NCBI GenBank assembly: GCA_012514415.1
Contig: JAAZAH010000143.1
Coordinates: forward strand, 1-7,278
Direction: 5' to 3'
Source: Sandaracinaceae bacterium
GTDB taxonomy: Bacteria > Myxococcota_A > Polyangia > Polyangiales > Houyiibacteriaceae
Length of the DNA: 7,278 nt
Shown here: positions 7,081-7,278 of the stretch, piece by piece
Layout: each line of letters opens with the position of its first letter
Numbering within the stretch: the stretch's first letter is position 1
The notes under the pieces: generated by a model
Seen by the model: only the letters and a program-made list of their open reading frames with translations
Told to the model about the DNA's origin: nothing
Databases searched by the model: none
Made by a program: the position numbers and the translations under genes

Positions 7081-7278
7081 ATGCTCATCGCGCGTGAGGC
7101 GCTTCCAAAAGAGATCTCGTTTTATGCGGTCGAGGGGCGGCAGGAGATCTGCCAAAGCTTCGCCATCGCGCGCGAGCCCTCGGGCGCACAAGAGTCCTCT
7201 GGGCCCAATGGCGCGCCCTCACGCGAAGATATCTTTGCGCTCGTTTGGGATTTGAGCGATGACGCGGCGAGCGATCGC
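7081..7278 (+). CDS. Continuation of the DrmMI-like methyltransferase after the in-frame stop, partial at right edge
   Basis: This stretch is open for 66 codons to the window edge, in the same frame as the 71-residue segment that precedes it. It begins MLIAREALPKEISFYAVEGR, then QEICQSFAIAREP, and later EDIFALVWDLSDD. Codon use is like that of drmD. If the TAA at 7066-7068 were a sense codon, coding would run unbroken from 6853, with the four codons 7069-7080 (DRPE) joining the two parts. ATG 7081 has no Shine-Dalgarno-like sequence at a useful distance, so independent translation would be poor unless it reinitiates after the nearby stop. The phrase LPKEISFYAVEGRQEI fits the recalled pattern of this methyltransferase family just after its N-terminal segment. 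No catalytic residues are visible before the edge. Confidence 0.6.
   Translation, partial: MLIAREALPKEISFYAVEGRQEICQSFAIAREPSGAQESSGPNGAPSREDIFALVWDLSDDAASDR

Noticed and set aside
6166..7191. 341-codon minus-strand frame as a single long HTH protein
   Set aside because: Its first half is antisense to the methyltransferase-like gene, which has a strong ribosome binding site, and it also translates the 9-base array into Ile/Leu-Arg repeats. In-frame ATGs before 6687, such as 6879, lack ribosome binding sites.

Overview
The window is GC-rich throughout, with strongly GC-biased third codon positions. It looks like a chromosome segment from a delta-proteobacterial or Myxococcota-type organism. 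The reasons are a secreted TPR protein with two membrane segments and a glycine-rich, phenylalanine-terminated tail, coupled to a large surface lipoprotein carrying a CPEGEEMVNGTC-type cysteine motif and a GTPEDPYLIC motif. I associate both designs with predatory and social delta-proteobacteria. This taxonomic guess comes from recalled protein style, not from a search.

Positions 1-1856 (minus strand) hold a two-gene envelope operon. A TPR/coiled-coil protein with a signal peptide is followed, through a TGATG stop/start overlap, by a lipoprotein that runs off the left edge. Positions 1857-2536 are a 680-base divergent intergenic region. It contains no convincing intact gene, only a possible decayed coding remnant on the minus strand.

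Positions 2537-7278 look like the start of a phage-defence locus. The 1200-residue SNF2-type ATPase matches DrmD, the SNF2-like helicase of class 1 DISARM, from recalled family motifs. About 700 bases further on, another plus-strand gene has an excellent ribosome binding site. Its start resembles the large adenine-specific DNA methyltransferases that follow drmD (DrmMI), but it carries an in-frame TAA after codon 71 and then continues as coding-like sequence to the right edge.

Two unusual items lie between these genes. One is a minus-strand gene for a small excisionase-type helix-turn-helix protein that resembles the antitoxin-like partners of PIN toxins, but no toxin gene sits next to it. 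The other is a strict 9-base-period tandem array of 13 units in the divergent promoter region shared by the HTH gene and the methyltransferase gene. The simplest reading is a DISARM locus with a locally encoded regulator and an operator-like or minisatellite array, whose methyltransferase may be broken or wrongly sequenced. drmA, drmB and drmC, if present, would lie to the right of the window.
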